Origin: a virus
IMG/VR virus record: IMGVR_UViG_3300036781_000838
Location: 1-64,000 of that record
DNA: 64,000 nucleotides
Strand: one strand, 5' to 3'
Shown here: positions 1 through 6,880 of the stretch, one piece after another
Position numbering within the stretch: position 1 is the stretch's first letter
How the letters are laid out: the number at the start of each line of letters is the position of its first letter
Made by a program: the position numbers and the translations under genes
The notes under the pieces: model-generated
Database searches by the model: none
Seen by the model: only the letters and a program-made list of their open reading frames with translations
What the model was told of the DNA's origin: nothing

Positions 1-573
1 TTATAGGAACAGAAATACCAGGACGGTGGCGGTGGTTGGTGAAAGAATTCTCACTTTCAGCATTTTGCGAATTTTTGTTTTCATGTCCCGCACAACCTGG
101 TTACTGGTCTTTAGCTTGTCAGCCACTTCCTCATTTTTCATCCCGTGCACGAATGCCATATCGAAGACAGTTCTATATTTTGGAGAAAGCTTTTTGAGTT
201 CGGTGTTGACAAAACTTAATACCTCAGATTTTACGTCGCTTCGGGTGAAGTCTTCCTCGGTGGAAGTTTCAGATCGTTGCAGGAGATCTTTATAAATGCC
301 AGCTTTCAGTTTATTGCGTTCAAGAAAATTGAGACATGCGTTGCGCGTCATTTTGCGGAGGTAGGCCGGCAGGTTTTCGATGTCCCGCAATTCTGAAGAA
401 TTTTGCCACAATTTGTAAAATACGTCTGCAATGATATCCTCAGCATCCTCGTTATTTTCCACAAACTTGTAGGCGAACCAAAACAGCGGACTATACATTT
501 CATTGTATAGCGCGGTAAACGCCTGCGGATTTCCTCGGGCAAAACCCCCTTTAATTTGTTCGGAATGCTTCAT
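1..573 (-). CDS. ECF-type RNA polymerase sigma-70 factor
   Basis: Complete 190-residue protein with the two-domain layout of extracytoplasmic-function sigma factors. Region 2 (about residues 20-75) carries LFWFAYKFVENNEDAEDIIADV, matching the DAED core that binds the polymerase clamp and the -10 element. Region 4 (about 125-175) carries LSPKYRTVFDMAF followed by a helix-turn-helix (NEEVADKLKTSNQVVRD). The C-terminal hydrophobic tail (TVLVFLFL) is common in Bacteroidota members, where such genes usually precede a FecR-type anti-sigma gene; that partner would lie left of the window. The start ATG has no Shine-Dalgarno, as usual for the phylum. Its family and orientation suggest it is a host chromosomal gene next to the phage region, but a phage-borne sigma factor cannot be excluded. 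Confidence 0.9.
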   Translation of the reverse strand: MKHSEQIKGGFARGNPQAFTALYNEMYSPLFWFAYKFVENNEDAEDIIADVFYKLWQNSSELRDIENLPAYLRKMTRNACLNFLERNKLKAGIYKDLLQRSETSTEEDFTRSDVKSEVLSFVNTELKKLSPKYRTVFDMAFVHGMKNEEVADKLKTSNQVVRDMKTKIRKMLKVRILSPTTATVLVFLFL

Positions 574-1285
574 CGGACCAGTTTCTTATCTTTTACCAAA
601 TAGTTGACACGAAGGCTGCTTTACGGTATTTGATACGCGGATAAGATTTAATTAACCCTACCAATCCTTTGCAAGGAATATATGCAAAAATTGTTCTCAG
701 CGCCCTTAACCCAATATAATTCAATCAAGCCTTGTCGAATTAATTCTATAATAACAGCCTAACTGACTGATTATTAATTACTACAAATTTATGAAATGCT
801 ACTATGACCAGTTACAATCGTTGGACTATCTCGTAGGAAGGCAGAGGATTAAGAATCTCTGAACGGGGGTTTAATGCTAATGGTAAGACAAATATATAGC
901 CTGGCGTCCATAATTTTTATAGCCATTTCATATTTTTCCCTTATTAAAGGAACTCATAATTTGAGATTCCTATAGCCCAGTTGCAATTCACTTTTTGATA
1001 AAGCAGGCTTACTCGATTTATGATCAATGGATTAGATCATGAGCGAACAGCGATTGTAAATTAAAAACCGTAGTCCTTTGATCATAAAACTTACTTGCAA
1101 AAAACTATAGATATTTTCATGTAGTCGCCAAGTTTCTCGCCTAAGCTATCTTCCAGTACATCTCCAAAAGGGAAGACCGTCATCTCAAAAGCAAAAAGAT
1201 AGCCGGCTGGAATTTGGCTGGATAAACTTTCTCCAGTATATTATTTATATACTCTTCCTCTCTTTAAAACCACACCCGTCTTCCT
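574..1285. other. Long non-coding stretch, possible junction region
   Basis: About 700 AT-rich bases without a convincing gene. I see no tRNA. There is a GATC-containing inverted repeat (ATGATC...GATCAT, about 1020-1041) with a further TGATCA near 1078, a possible 23-codon plus-strand frame at 791-862, and a 49-codon stop-free minus-strand run at 1091-1240 with protein-like composition but no good start. In a genome this compact, a gap of this size beside a host-like sigma factor is where an attachment site or phage end could sit. No direct repeat marking such a site was found inside the window. Confidence 0.5.
1237..1251 (+). promoter_or_regulatory. TATA-TTATT-TATA dyad, candidate phage promoter
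   Basis: TATATTATTTATATA, a dyad of TATA arms around a five-base centre, 34 bases before the glycosyltransferase start. Closely related elements stand at 10095, 18898, 20665 and 39668, each in front of a plus-strand gene. Its recurrence in short intergenic gaps is seen directly; a promoter role is inferred. Confidence 0.5.
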
Positions 1286-2122
1286 ATGAAGCTCGAAGCA
1301 GTCGTCGTATGTATCAACTATTCCGATTTCCTAAAAGTCACCCTTCCCAATAATAAGCAGTTTTTTGACAAACTCGTCGTCGTGACTGATGAGCAGGATA
1401 TTAATACCGTCAAGGTCTGCGAATTCTACAATGTCCAGTGTATCAAAACGAATGCTTTTTATGATGATGCGGACCGGCCTGGTAAACCCAATAAGGCCCG
1501 AGGGATCAATATAGGTCTTAAAGCGCTCTCATTGGATGGTTGGGTGGTCCAACTGGATAGTGACATCTGGCTTCCCCCTATGACCCGTAGCATTCTGGAG
1601 CGCCAGCCCTTGAGCAAGGAAAATATCTATGGCATCGACCGAATGATGTGTAACTCCTATGCCGATTTTTACGATTTCCTATATGTAAAGACAAAGCCCG
1701 TTCATGAAGGCTGGATCTACCTGCACTTGGATCTATTTCCCCTGGGACAGCGGATAACCCAATACTATGGGGAAGGGTATATGCCCATCGGGTATTTTCA
1801 ACTTTGGAACCCGAAAGGAAGCAATATCTTTTCCTATCCCGTTGTCCAGGCAGCCTTCGATCGGACAGATATATTGCACTTAAAGCAATGGAAACGGGAG
1901 AGAAGGGCTTTTATACCAGAGTTAATATGCATTCACCTTGCCAGTGAAGAGCACAAGCAAGGTCAGAATTGGGAGGGAAGAAAGACCAGATCCTTCCTGC
2001 CCTCCAAAAGATTGAGCATCTATAAAGGGATCATGGGCTGGATCCGGAAGGTTTGCTACCGAGTCACCCGCTTCCTGGCCGACTTTTTCAATGGGAAAGA
2101 AAGGTATTTCCATATTGAATAG
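1286..2122 (+). CDS. Glycosyltransferase, GT-A fold (family 2-like)
   Basis: 278 residues. The N-terminus (MKLEAVVVCINYSDFL) and the following LVVVTDEQDINT pattern fit a nucleotide-sugar binding Rossmann-like half. LDSDIWLPP (residues 90-98; DSD at 91-93) is the DxD motif that holds the metal and sugar nucleotide. The gene therefore probably transfers a sugar from an activated donor; the acceptor (DNA base, capsid or host surface glycan) cannot be told. The C-terminus is basic with no clear membrane anchor. The start follows TCTTCCTATGAAG, resembling the CCTATG context of many genes in the window, and a TATA dyad lies upstream, so I favour phage ownership. It converges on the minus-strand gene that follows. 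Confidence 0.75.
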   Translation: MKLEAVVVCINYSDFLKVTLPNNKQFFDKLVVVTDEQDINTVKVCEFYNVQCIKTNAFYDDADRPGKPNKARGINIGLKALSLDGWVVQLDSDIWLPPMTRSILERQPLSKENIYGIDRMMCNSYADFYDFLYVKTKPVHEGWIYLHLDLFPLGQRITQYYGEGYMPIGYFQLWNPKGSNIFSYPVVQAAFDRTDILHLKQWKRERRAFIPELICIHLASEEHKQGQNWEGRKTRSFLPSKRLSIYKGIMGWIRKVCYRVTRFLADFFNGKERYFHIE

Positions 2123-2250
2123 TCGACCAGGATCGGACAAGATTCGTTCAGTAACCTTCCGGGCTTGTAGAATAAAAGTTCACCCGGTCCGGTCCTAAAA
2201 TAGCTCTTAAAAGCTTAAAATAGGGTAGTTTATATAAAAAATACGTCAGG

Positions 2251-2898
2251 TCAAGCTGTCGCCAAATTTCGGAACATGAAGTCTTTCATGAAACTAGGTT
2301 TGGGTATCATTTCTTCGTCGACCCACTCGAATAGCCCAATTTTTTCTTTGTAAACGACGATCTGTTGTTTGCCTCTTTTTCGTTTGGGGTTAATTTCACA
2401 CGCCTTTTTAAGTGTTGCGGTCACCCTGGACCGGAACTCCTTGCGAGCTTTTTTCTTATCAATACTTTTTTGGATCTCCGGGTTTTTCTGCAGGATTATG
2501 ATGTATAGATCGTCCGGGGATACAAAGCGATTAAGTTCACTTAAAACGCCAACAGCCAAAGGAAGCCACTTAAATTCTTTAACCTGCTGCGGGCGTGGTT
2601 GATCGAGGTTTGAAGTGGCCCGCAGTACTCTCAGGTCCTTATCACCGCGCTTATTATTTCGATAGCGAACCAGCTCCTCCAGCAGCAATTTGTTTTCACT
2701 TAGTTTAGTACTTGCAGTGTCATAGTCTGCTTTAGCTTCGATAAACAATTGCTCGGCTTCTTTGTAGGGCACCTGCTTTTCCTGTAGCAGCACAAGTCCC
2801 GCGGCAACATCTGCTTCGGCAATTTCGATAAATTTGTCAACCTGTTTTTCGGTTAAATTAAGCACGTCATAGTCTTTGGTAGTGGAGGCAACTTTCAT
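2251..2898 (-). CDS. Hypothetical protein, 215 aa
   Basis: I do not recognise a family. The first half (about residues 10-90) is rich in Glu, Lys and Ala with heptad-like spacing and should be helical or coiled coil. The second half (about 115-205) has short helices followed by basic residues (KKKARKEFRSR, NPKRKRGKQQ) and a terminal strand-like segment, compatible with a winged-helix-like or nucleic-acid contacting domain, though this is only impression. It is a single gene on the minus strand, convergent with the glycosyltransferase and divergent from the packaging module, so it looks like an accessory gene beside that module. Confidence 0.65.
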   Translation of the reverse strand: MKVASTTKDYDVLNLTEKQVDKFIEIAEADVAAGLVLLQEKQVPYKEAEQLFIEAKADYDTASTKLSENKLLLEELVRYRNNKRGDKDLRVLRATSNLDQPRPQQVKEFKWLPLAVGVLSELNRFVSPDDLYIIILQKNPEIQKSIDKKKARKEFRSRVTATLKKACEINPKRKRGKQQIVVYKEKIGLFEWVDEEMIPKPSFMKDFMFRNLATA

Positions 2899-3290
2899 CG
2901 GTGGTTGTAGATTAAGGTTAATTTATTCTATTAAGCCGGCAATCTAAGAAAGTAGTTTTTATTCTCCAAATGCATAGTTGTTAATTTTTTTGGCTCTGGG
3001 GATGAGCTATATACAAAAAAATATATGCGTAGCGGCTATCATGATATTCAAGCATTGTGATTAATTATTATATAGCCCATCTGGTATGAATAGTTGACGA
3101 TTTAATGACCGCGATCATCGCACAGAATCGCGTAATGTGTTGTTCCGATTGTATATTGCGACCCTGCCGATATAGGTATTAATGCTTATGAGGTGAAGAA
3201 AAAAAGTATTTTTCACTAAGGGGATACCAACAAAATATTAGATTACGCGCTTTTTAAATTGAGCGTCCATACAGAACAGGTATTATAAAT

Positions 3291-3355
3291 ATTTGTAAAA
3301 AATATTATAATAAATTTGTAGAATTTAGAGAATACAATAAATTTGTAGAGTTTAG
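3291..3355 (+). promoter_or_regulatory. Tandem Bacteroidota-type promoters with 20-base repeat
   Basis: Two copies of a 20-base unit (AATAAATTTGTAGA(A/G)TTTAG, 19 of 20 identical) start at 3309 and 3336, 27 bases apart. Each holds TAAATTTG, an exact match to the Bacteroidota -7 box TAnnTTTG. The TTTG of the first copy (3315-3318) lies 19 bases before the second box, the spacing expected for a -33 element. They precede the packaging genes. The rest of the 2899-3418 gap is AT-rich and holds nothing else I can name. Confidence 0.6.
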
Positions 3356-3418
3356 GTTAATAATGTATCTTATTATTGTAGAACAACATTGAGAAAACAA
3401 ACGCTAAATCCCAATCTA

Positions 3419-3736
3419 ATGAATACTACTGCCCAGCATGCAGAAGTTCAGGAGAAACCAATTGAATTAACCCCCGAACAGATTAAAGAGGCCCGTGAAC
3501 AACGATCACGCTGGTACAAGGACCAGGTCAGTTTTCTGAAGCCGCAACTAGAGTACCAGCGGCTCGTCTCCGAAATTGAAGTATGCAAAGCCACTACCGC
3601 AGAAGCCCAGTTAAAGCAAGCGCAGATATACCTTGCTATCAAAGGCGGCCAACCTTCACCAGATGGTAGGCAAGTGAAGCGACATCAATCCAGGCAGGGA
3701 GCGAAACAAAAGGCAGATATGCCAACCTCCCGGTAA
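3419..3736 (+). CDS. Small conserved crAss-like protein, 105 aa
   Basis: Acidic/basic helical protein; the middle (LTPEQIKEAREQRSRWYK to AQLKQAQIYLA) is one long predicted helix with coiled-coil spacing and the C-terminus is basic. Short proteins of this type open the packaging module of crAss-like phages; their function is unknown. I start it at the ATG after CCAATCTA because this matches the start context used elsewhere and sits downstream of the tandem promoter; an upstream TTG (3389) would add ten residues. No catalytic motif is visible. Confidence 0.6.
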   Translation: MNTTAQHAEVQEKPIELTPEQIKEAREQRSRWYKDQVSFLKPQLEYQRLVSEIEVCKATTAEAQLKQAQIYLAIKGGQPSPDGRQVKRHQSRQGAKQKADMPTSR

Positions 3737-4142
3737 GAAATCATTTGAAAGTATCGTTTTAAATATAATCCGAGAGGATTCAAGCAATCGCGCTCTTAAC
3801 CATAAACCAAAACCATGTTCCGGAACCAGACCAATTCCCCCTATATCCCGGGAATTCTGCAAGTTACTCCTGCGAGATATTTTATCACCCCAGGCCGATT
3901 CTTAAAAATTGAACATCCCCCGGGTGGGGCCTGAGTGGTAGTTTATCATTTTGTCTGATAACGCCAACTCGGTCTACCCGAAAAGGACACAAAGTATCCA
4001 ATTTATTTTCCTTCCTTCCAGGAAGATGCAATTTCAGTCATTACTGGACGGCCTAAAATAGCCGGACCAGGTTGAACTGTAATGTCAGACTCTTATAAGC
4101 ATGTCTTTTTCTGAGGGAATAAATTGTTGTGAAGGTAACCCA
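3737..4142 (+). other. Gap of about 400 bases with one possible short gene
   Basis: No long frame is open here. A 40-codon frame at 3815-3934 is listed separately. Downstream are short hairpins: TTATCA...TGATAA around 3944-3962 and CTTCC...GGAAG around 4010-4025. The stretch could serve as a structured leader for the next operon. No tRNA-like fold was found. Confidence 0.35.
3815..3934 (+). CDS. Possible 39-aa small protein
   Basis: ATG to TGA frame encoding a 39-residue peptide beginning MFRNQTNSPYIPGILQ and ending EHPPGGA. The composition looks protein-like (aromatic and Pro/Gly rich, no rare-codon runs) and it is the only open frame in an otherwise empty gap. There is no Shine-Dalgarno and I know no homologue, so it may be chance. 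Confidence 0.3.
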   Translation: MFRNQTNSPYIPGILQVTPARYFITPGRFLKIEHPPGGA

Positions 4143-4514
4143 ATGGCACAAGTTCACGTAGTAGAAAAAAAATCCAGGCTGAGTAGATCTGATACTATTA
4201 AGTATCAAATTATTACCCATTGCTTTATCAACAAAATAAGCGTAAGCAACGCCGACATCGATATAGTGGCATACCTGGCCACAATAGGACCGGTAGAGCT
4301 AAACACGTTTTGCATAAAAGCACATGAACAATCGATTTTTGGTTCTGCCCAAACTGCCAGGAATTCTATCAATCGGGCTGCCAAGCATGACCTTATCACA
4401 AAGACCGGGGGAAATAAAAAAATGATCCGTGTTAACCCTGGTCTTCAAATCCAAAGTACCGGAAACATATTGCTGGCGTATAAATTTTTATCCGTTGAAC
4501 CCTACGAAAGCTAA
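4143..4514 (+). CDS. Conserved crAss-like protein with winged-helix-like C-terminus
   Basis: 123 residues from the chosen start. The pattern TIKYQIITHCFINKISVSNADIDIVAYLA, then IFGSAQTARNSINRAAKHDLITK and a final GNKKMIRVNPGLQIQSTGNILL, follows a small protein I recall from the packaging module of crAss-like phages. The middle resembles a helix-turn-helix (QTARNSINRAAKHDLI) followed by a wing, so DNA binding is plausible but unproven. The chosen ATG has GAAGG eight bases upstream, one of few Shine-Dalgarno-like sites here; an in-frame ATG at 4101 is the alternative. The 3' end overlaps the next gene. Confidence 0.65.
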   Translation: MAQVHVVEKKSRLSRSDTIKYQIITHCFINKISVSNADIDIVAYLATIGPVELNTFCIKAHEQSIFGSAQTARNSINRAAKHDLITKTGGNKKMIRVNPGLQIQSTGNILLAYKFLSVEPYES

Positions 4515-4887
4515 ACACTTATTACCGGCTATTGCTGTACGAAACCGGGTAGATATCAATTTATTGGAGCATTTGAACAATTTTTATTGGGACAGGATAA
4601 GAGACACGCTGGCAACCACTGCTGAATCAACAGTAAGGGTATTAAACCTGGGAGAGTTCGAGCGAAAGCATTGGTGCATCGATGGCCGATGCCGTAAAGC
4701 AAAGGCCATTTATGAGAAAATAAAGAACTCTGGAAGGACAGCTGACAAAGATCAACTACTGATGGATATAAAATTGTTGGAAGCTATGAAGGAATTTCGG
4801 GAAGCGGAGGCTAACCGTAAAGCAGAGAAAATATATATCCGACATGAATATAATCAGGCTTTGGAAAAACCGGAATCAAATTATTGA
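4495..4887 (+). CDS. IHF/HU-like conserved crAss-like protein
   Basis: About 130 residues. The first half (MNPTKAKHLLPAIAVR, then LEHLNNFYWDRIRDTLATT and VRVLNLGEFERKHW) follows the HU/IHF plan of two helices leading to an LGxF turn, a comparison often made for this crAss-like family; the second half is helical and charged. A role bending or coating DNA during packaging is inferred. I place the start at a TTG so that the product begins MNPTK and overlaps the preceding gene by only 20 bases; an upstream GTG (4429) would force an 86-base overlap. The tail overlaps the next gene by 44 bases, consistent with one operon. Confidence 0.6.
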   Translation: MNPTKAKHLLPAIAVRNRVDINLLEHLNNFYWDRIRDTLATTAESTVRVLNLGEFERKHWCIDGRCRKAKAIYEKIKNSGRTADKDQLLMDIKLLEAMKEFREAEANRKAEKIYIRHEYNQALEKPESNY

Positions 4888-5173
4888 AGGAGTAAAAAAT
4901 TCTATATTTAAAAAAGAAGACGTAGAGGAGATTGCGAAGGAGCGTGGAGTAATATGTAGTTCTAACAAATGTGCATCTTATGATGTAACCGGGGTTGGAT
5001 GCATGGTCCCTGGCACACAGCCATGCTGTAGCGTGCTGACCGGTGGATGTGGGTGTAGTTTAAAGTTTAAGCTGAGGTCATTATCAAGTTTTTGCCCAAA
5101 AGGATATTGGGACATCGTTTTAAACGAGGACGAAGAACAACAGCTAAAAGAAAAACTTGGGATAAATGATTAG
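4844..5173 (+). CDS. Cysteine-rich (zinc-binding-like) phage protein
   Basis: 109 residues. An N-terminal helix (IIRLWKNRNQIIEGVKNSIFKKEDVEEIAKER) is followed by a cysteine cluster: C-S-S-N-K-C, then C-M-V-P-G-T-Q-P-C-C, then G-C-G-C and a last C near residue 87 (SFCPKGYW). This spacing suggests one or two structural zinc sites. Bacteroidota phages commonly carry this small protein upstream of the terminase; its function is unknown. It overlaps both neighbours, so translation is likely coupled. Confidence 0.7.
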   Translation: MNIIRLWKNRNQIIEGVKNSIFKKEDVEEIAKERGVICSSNKCASYDVTGVGCMVPGTQPCCSVLTGGCGCSLKFKLRSLSSFCPKGYWDIVLNEDEEQQLKEKLGIND

Positions 5174-5501
5174 AACGGAGCAGGATGACGTAGAGCTAAT
5201 GCTTATTCATCCAGTCTATAAAACCAAAACGTTTCATAGAACAACTAATGATGGCACCTTAGAGAAATATGATAAGCAAGTTATCATCAGGGAACTATGC
5301 GTTCACCGGTGGTTTAAAAGAGAGGCCATCATAGGGGTACAGGAGTATATTACCTCCAAAAATACCATTGCCAAAAACAGGTGCCTGGTCCTCGATAAAT
5401 ACAGTAACCAATTTTTTGCCGTCTTTCACTCTGTCCAGGAAGTTAGGGACGCCATAAAAATAAAACCCAAAAATAAAATCGGATTCAACATATGTCAGTA
5501 A
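5166..5501 (+). CDS. Hypothetical protein, 111 aa
   Basis: Alternating hydrophobic pattern suggests a mainly beta protein (VELMLIHPVYKTKTFHRTT, then KNRCLVLDKYSNQFFAVFHS). No family is recognised. It overlaps the cysteine-rich gene by eight bases and the nuclease gene by ten, so it belongs to the same transcript and may be translationally coupled. No signal peptide, membrane segment or catalytic motif is visible. Confidence 0.6.
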   Translation: MIRTEQDDVELMLIHPVYKTKTFHRTTNDGTLEKYDKQVIIRELCVHRWFKREAIIGVQEYITSKNTIAKNRCLVLDKYSNQFFAVFHSVQEVRDAIKIKPKNKIGFNICQ

Positions 5502-6328
5502 AGTTTAAAACTGAAAATCATACCTATGAAAGCGTTGGGGGAGAAAATATTGATTGGGTATCTGTAACTACCTTTATCAATAATTTTAAAGAAGAATTCA
5601 AGGCCCGAGAAATTGCACTTAGGACATCTACCCGAAAGAAATCAAAATGGTTTGGGCTACCAGTAGACGACATCTTAGCCGCCTGGAGCAATGAAGCGAA
5701 AAGGTCCACGGATCTGGGGACCTGGTTCCACAACCGAAAGGAAGTTGATCTGACAAGCAGAACCACCATCGAACGAAACGGATCTACTTTAAGGGTCGTC
5801 AAACCCATTGTCGAGGATGGTATTAAATATGCACCCATTCAGAAACTTACCGATGCTGTGTACCCGGAGCATTTTGTATATCTTAAGTCTGCCGGCGTAT
5901 GCGGTCAGTCCGATGTAGTAGAGGTAATGAAAGGGCAGGTCAATATCATTGATTACAAAACCAATAAGGAAATCAAACTGGAAGGGTACCGTTCCTGGGA
6001 TGGAACCACCAAAAAGCTAAAGCGACCACTTTCTCACCTGGATGACTGCAACTTTGTTCATTATACCCTCCAGCTTTCCATGTACCTGTTTATTATCCTA
6101 AAGCACAACCCCCATCTCAAACCAGGGACGCTTACCCTGCACCATATTATATTTGAAGAAGAAGGTCGGGATAAGTTTGACAATCCCATCTACAAACTGG
6201 ATGAACAAGGAGATTTCATCGTAAAAGAAGTCATCACTTATGATCTCCCCTACCTAAAGCAGGAATGCATCACCCTGGTCAACTGGATTAAGGAAAACCG
6301 GCAAGAGATCCGGCTGAAGGCCGCGTAA
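5492..6328 (+). CDS. PD-(D/E)XK superfamily nuclease
   Basis: 278 residues. GQSDVVEV places the first acidic residue at D141 and IIDYKTNK gives D154 and K156, the D...DxK core that binds metal and cuts DNA. HYTLQLSMYLFIILK (about 195-209) matches the later QxxxY helix of Cas4/RecB-like members. The N-terminal part (WVSVTTFINNFKEEFKAREIA) resembles the helical lead-in of this branch. Crass-like phages carry such a nuclease next to the packaging genes; a role in processing replicated DNA before packaging is inferred. A second, unrelated-looking copy of the fold lies in the protein at 56199-60980. Confidence 0.85.
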   Translation: MSVKFKTENHTYESVGGENIDWVSVTTFINNFKEEFKAREIALRTSTRKKSKWFGLPVDDILAAWSNEAKRSTDLGTWFHNRKEVDLTSRTTIERNGSTLRVVKPIVEDGIKYAPIQKLTDAVYPEHFVYLKSAGVCGQSDVVEVMKGQVNIIDYKTNKEIKLEGYRSWDGTTKKLKRPLSHLDDCNFVHYTLQLSMYLFIILKHNPHLKPGTLTLHHIIFEEEGRDKFDNPIYKLDEQGDFIVKEVITYDLPYLKQECITLVNWIKENRQEIRLKAA

Positions 6329-6361
6329 AATTTTTTGCGGTCATTTACTAACAAAATTAGT

Positions 6362-6877
6362 ATGGTACGTTTATTCGACATTCTCAACGGGCAGGTAATC
6401 CCCTCGGAGCACTGTTATACGCTAAAGTCGTTAAAGGACATTATGGAAAATCACCAGGAGGACTATCTAACGATCTACCTGTACCTGTTCTATATGACCT
6501 GCCCAAACCCCGACTTGAACCCATTTTTTGATGTGCCTGAAAATGATAAGGAAGAATTGATCACCCAGGAAATAGGTGCATCTTTCTCCCTGGACGATGA
6601 GTACATTTTAAACGGCAAAAATCTTTGTGAAAAGCTCTACCAAACCCCTACTTATAGGGCATATGTAGGAATCAAATCAATGCTCGACAAACTTGCCCGG
6701 TATATGGAAAATACTCCCATAGAACACGGCAGGGATGGCAACCTCACCGGGCTGATCAATGCTGCCGCAAAATTTGAGCAAATCCGGCAATCATACAAAG
6801 GCGCCTTTAAAGAGCTGGAAGAAGAGCAAAAATCCACGGTTCGGGGAGGAAAGAACCTGGCCTACGACGATGTGTAA
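6362..6877 (+). CDS. Conserved crAss-like packaging-module protein
   Basis: 171 residues from the chosen ATG (a TTG at 6335 would add nine). The succession VRLFDILNGQ, SEHCYTLKSLKDIM, YLTIYLYLFYMTCPNPDLNPFF and RAYVGIKSMLDKL, then GRDGNLTGL, is one of the best preserved patterns I recall just upstream of the crAss-like terminase. It is predicted helical. Because it sits immediately before the terminase (four bases between them), a small-terminase-like or packaging adaptor role is possible, but no DNA-binding motif proves it. Confidence 0.65.
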   Translation: MVRLFDILNGQVIPSEHCYTLKSLKDIMENHQEDYLTIYLYLFYMTCPNPDLNPFFDVPENDKEELITQEIGASFSLDDEYILNGKNLCEKLYQTPTYRAYVGIKSMLDKLARYMENTPIEHGRDGNLTGLINAAAKFEQIRQSYKGAFKELEEEQKSTVRGGKNLAYDDV

Positions 6878-6880
6878 CCT

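Noticed and set aside
574-1285. tRNA gene as an integration target
   Set aside because: No T-arm or cloverleaf pattern could be found in this or any other gap.
4101-4142. Upstream start for the gene at 4143
   Set aside because: The ATG at 4101 lacks any start signal, while the one at 4143 has GAAGG at suitable spacing; the longer form remains possible.
4429-4494. GTG start giving an N-terminal extension to the IHF/HU-like protein
   Set aside because: It would overlap the previous gene by 86 bases and adds a segment unlike the family start; the product beginning MNPTK fits better.
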